This document shows positions 63,712 to 64,000 of a stretch of DNA of 64,000 bases, in pieces; position 1 is the stretch's first letter, and every line of letters starts with the position of its first letter. The translations under genes and the position numbers were made by a program. Below the pieces are notes generated by a model that worked only from the letters and a program-made list of their open reading frames with translations, was not told the DNA's origin and made no database searches. This stretch comes from Malurus cyaneus samueli (taxonomy: Eukaryota; Chordata; Aves; Passeriformes; Maluridae): contig CM019227.1 of assembly GCA_009741485.1 (NCBI GenBank), positions 13,502,669 to 13,566,668 on the forward strand. The letters run 5' to 3'.

Positions 63712-64000
63712 AGACTCACAAAATCCCAGAATGGTTTGGGAGCACCTTCTGGGAACCATCCTATCCAACCCTCCTGCTCAGGACCACATCCGAACAGCTT
63801 CTGAATGTCCCCAAGGATGGAGGAGGTGAGCTGTGCCAGTGCTGGGTCACCCTCACAGTGAAAATGTGTTCCTGGATGTTCAGAGAGCTTCCCATGGTTC
63901 AGTTTGTGCCCTCTGTTCACATCCCATCACTGGGCACCAGTGACAGGAGCCTGGCTGCTTTCTCTTCACATCCCCCTTGGGATTCCTGCACGTGATGGGA
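63712..64000 (-). mobile_element. CR1 LINE fragment, 3' end, continuing past the window
   Basis: On the plus strand the segment opens with TCACAAAATCCCAGAATGG, the complement of a CR1 3' end. It continues with recognisable CR1 blocks: ATCCTATCCAACCCTCCTG (about 63,759), GCCAGTGCTGGGTCACCCTC, GATGTTCAGAGAGCTTCC, TTCAGTTTGTGCCC, CACTGGGCACCA and AGGAGCCTGGCTGCTTTCTC. The element is on the minus strand and is cut by the window edge, so its 5' extent is unknown. Wording of the blocks differs from the copy at 54.6 kb, indicating a different CR1 subfamily. No open reading frame for the CR1 polyprotein is visible in this portion. Confidence 0.88.

Overview
The window looks like nuclear DNA from a bird, most likely a songbird. 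Base composition is AT-leaning. Two stretches near 54.6-55.2 kb and 63.7-64.0 kb read, on the plus strand, as the reverse complement of the 3' end of avian CR1 LINEs. Recognisable interspersed repeats are very sparse, as is typical of birds. No prokaryotic, viral or organellar gene organisation is seen. The taxon is inferred from recalled CR1 consensus sequence, not from a search.

No protein-coding or RNA gene can be supported with confidence anywhere in the 64 kb, so the window is best read as intergenic DNA or one large intron. The long open frames are by-products of tandem repeats. A 349-codon plus-strand frame and several minus-strand frames lie in a tetranucleotide array at 17.5-18.5 kb. 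Frames of 227 and 253 codons lie in a 20-bp minisatellite at 50.4-51.4 kb. A single weak exon-like block at about 34.44-34.60 kb has a good splice-acceptor-like sequence and a polar, acidic reading frame, but no convincing partner.

Layout. 0.04-0.14 kb: pentanucleotide CATCC array at the left edge. 1.53-1.76 kb: imperfect inverted repeat with two 65-bp arms matching at 58 of 65 positions, resembling an old palindromic element. 3.0-17.5 kb: unannotated AT-rich DNA with small palindromes (4.39 and 7.72 kb) and CpG-retaining patches (3.0 and 12.4 kb) that may be conserved noncoding elements. 17.5-18.5 kb: large (CCAT)n array with CCCTGT-type interruptions. 20.05-20.20 kb: near-identical 35-bp direct repeat whose second copy abuts an N. 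21.3 kb: 17-bp palindrome. 23-50 kb: mostly featureless, with small tandem duplications (41.4 and 42.5 kb) and further CpG-retaining patches (27.4, 38.2 and 48.7 kb). 50.32-51.37 kb: a 9-bp tandem repeat followed by a 47-unit 20-bp minisatellite with structured variant composition. 54.59-55.23 kb and 63.71-64.0 kb: CR1 fragments on the minus strand.

No genes can be shown to work together here. The most striking content is the tandem arrays and the inverted repeat, followed by the candidate regulatory patches.
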